Shown in pieces: positions 4,956 to 5,774 of a stretch of DNA of 5,774 nt. The DNA is taken from the NCBI GenBank assembly GCA_012270355.1, contig JAAXIL010000153.1:1732-7505 (forward strand). The letters are read 5' to 3'. The position numbers and the translations under genes were made by a program. A model generated the notes under the pieces. The model worked only from the letters and a program-made list of their open reading frames with translations, had not been told where the DNA came from and ran no database searches. Source of the stretch: Psychrobacter sp. GTDB lineage: Bacteria; Pseudomonadota; Gammaproteobacteria; Pseudomonadales; Moraxellaceae. The stretch's first letter is position 1. Each line of letters begins with the position of its first letter.

Positions 4956-5774
4956 ATGAACATGACCGTCATTATGGTGATTGGGCTGATTGTGGTACTT
5001 GCCATTATTTTATTTTTGATGCGTGGCAGAAAAACACCGACAGCCCAAACACCCCCAGTTCGCAAACCGCCCGTCACCCATCAACCAAACACGCCTGTTC
5101 CGTCTGATGCCAAGCCAACTTCACCCGCATCTGCTGCCACGACGGCAGCCGCAGCTTCTACAATGGCGGCTTCATCTATGGATACCGCTCCCGCTGAGCT
5201 TGAGCCTAAACCTGAGCCTTCATTTGCTCTTAATGAAGAGCCTGCACAAGACAATCCTTCCTTTGACGACTTAGAGTCTGAACTGGTATTAAATGACACC
5301 ACTTCTTCTACAGAAGCTCCTACTCTCGATGATGATGGGGCACTTGAATTTGATATGAGTGAGTTCGATACTGATGATACCACTCAAACAAATCCTGTTG
5401 AATCGAATACTACACTAGATGATGCAACTTTTGATTTAGAAGCTGATGATTTAGATGCCGATATTACCTCTTCTCAAGACGATGGTTTATCATTAGATGA
5501 TGAGTTTAGTTTCGATACGCCTGATTTACCCAATGAAGCTCCACCCCAAGCTGATACTGTCGATCTTGAGACAGACATTGAGGACAATACACTGTCCTTT
5601 GCAGACACTCCTGACATAACTGACTCTCCTGTATCCGACATTCAGTCTGCTGATGTTGATTTAGAAACTGGTACGCTAGACTTATCTGATGAATTTGCAG
5701 ACATTTCAATTGACGACCCTATCGAAGCTGATACGGATAATCTTGATAACACGGCAGATTTGACGGTTGAAGGG
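4956..5774 (+). CDS. Membrane-anchored acidic protein, probable C-terminal half of a split FimV (3'-truncated by window edge)
   Basis: The frame is open for 273 codons to the window end with no stop. Residues 4-22 (TVIMVIGLIVVLAIILFLM) form one membrane helix followed by basic RGRK, which predicts the N-terminus outside and the rest in the cytoplasm. Residues 28-88 are a Pro/Ala/Thr/Ser linker. From residue 86 to the window end there is no Lys, Arg or His, and about 60 of 188 residues are Asp or Glu, in loose repeats such as LEFDMSEFD, FDLEADDLD, LSLDDEFSFD and VDLETG. This matches the membrane helix plus acidic cytoplasmic region that follows the coiled coil in intact FimV/HubP proteins, and it lies directly after a gene encoding the FimV N-terminal half. 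Low-complexity acidic sequence alone is weak homology evidence; position and order of parts carry the assignment. The expected TPR-like FimV C-terminal domain would lie beyond the window. Own ribosome site at 4941-4947 and promoter-like element at 4885-4893. Confidence 0.75.
   Translation, partial: MNMTVIMVIGLIVVLAIILFLMRGRKTPTAQTPPVRKPPVTHQPNTPVPSDAKPTSPASAATTAAAASTMAASSMDTAPAELEPKPEPSFALNEEPAQDNPSFDDLESELVLNDTTSSTEAPTLDDDGALEFDMSEFDTDDTTQTNPVESNTTLDDATFDLEADDLDADITSSQDDGLSLDDEFSFDTPDLPNEAPPQADTVDLETDIEDNTLSFADTPDITDSPVSDIQSADVDLETGTLDLSDEFADISIDDPIEADTDNLDNTADLTVEG

Noticed and set aside
5023..5383. Short frames on both strands over the acidic membrane protein gene (such as 5023-5274 plus and 5081-5383 minus)
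   Set aside because: They have low-complexity compositions mirroring the real frame, which is open from 4956 to the window end with a membrane helix and a ribosome site.

Overview
The window reads as ordinary chromosomal DNA of a gammaproteobacterium with moderate G+C. Family content and gene style suggest Moraxellaceae (Moraxella or Psychrobacter-like), but this is an inference with no rRNA or marker gene to confirm it. I see no mobile element, CRISPR array, tRNA or rRNA.

Layout: (1) positions 2-1090, plus strand, the 3' three quarters of a YhiN/HI0933 (BaiN/RdsA) family flavoprotein, cut by the window edge and carrying an unusual polar insertion; (2) 1091-1332, a convergent gap with a good terminator-like hairpin for the flavoprotein gene; (3) 1333-2838, minus strand, a complete amidase-signature hydrolase with an intact Lys-Ser-Ser triad; (4) 2839-3215, a 377-base divergent control region holding a strong promoter, a second near-copy of its -10 region, and a leader that could fold onto the ribosome binding site of the next gene; (5) 3216-4841, plus strand, a secreted FimV-type protein (signal peptide, FimV N-terminal domain, LysM, C-terminal coiled coil); (6) 4842-4955, a short gap with its own promoter-like element and ribosome binding site; (7) 4956 to the window end, an open reading frame starting with one membrane helix followed by a Pro/Ala/Thr linker and a very acidic tail with no basic residues.

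The main point of interest is items 5-7. In the usual FimV/HubP/TspA architecture, one polypeptide runs: periplasmic N-terminal domain, LysM, coiled coil, one membrane helix, acidic cytoplasmic region, C-terminal TPR-like domain. Here the same order of parts is present, but it is divided between two adjacent genes exactly at the coiled coil/membrane helix boundary. Several in-frame stops lie between the parts, and the second part has its own Shine-Dalgarno sequence and probably its own promoter. This looks like a genuine split polar-landmark protein rather than a single mutation or sequencing error. The periplasmic peptidoglycan-binding half and the membrane-anchored acidic half would then be separate proteins. 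Whether the second gene ends in the FimV C-terminal domain cannot be seen because the window stops inside it.

The flavoprotein and amidase have no evident functional link to the FimV pair. They appear to be single-gene units.
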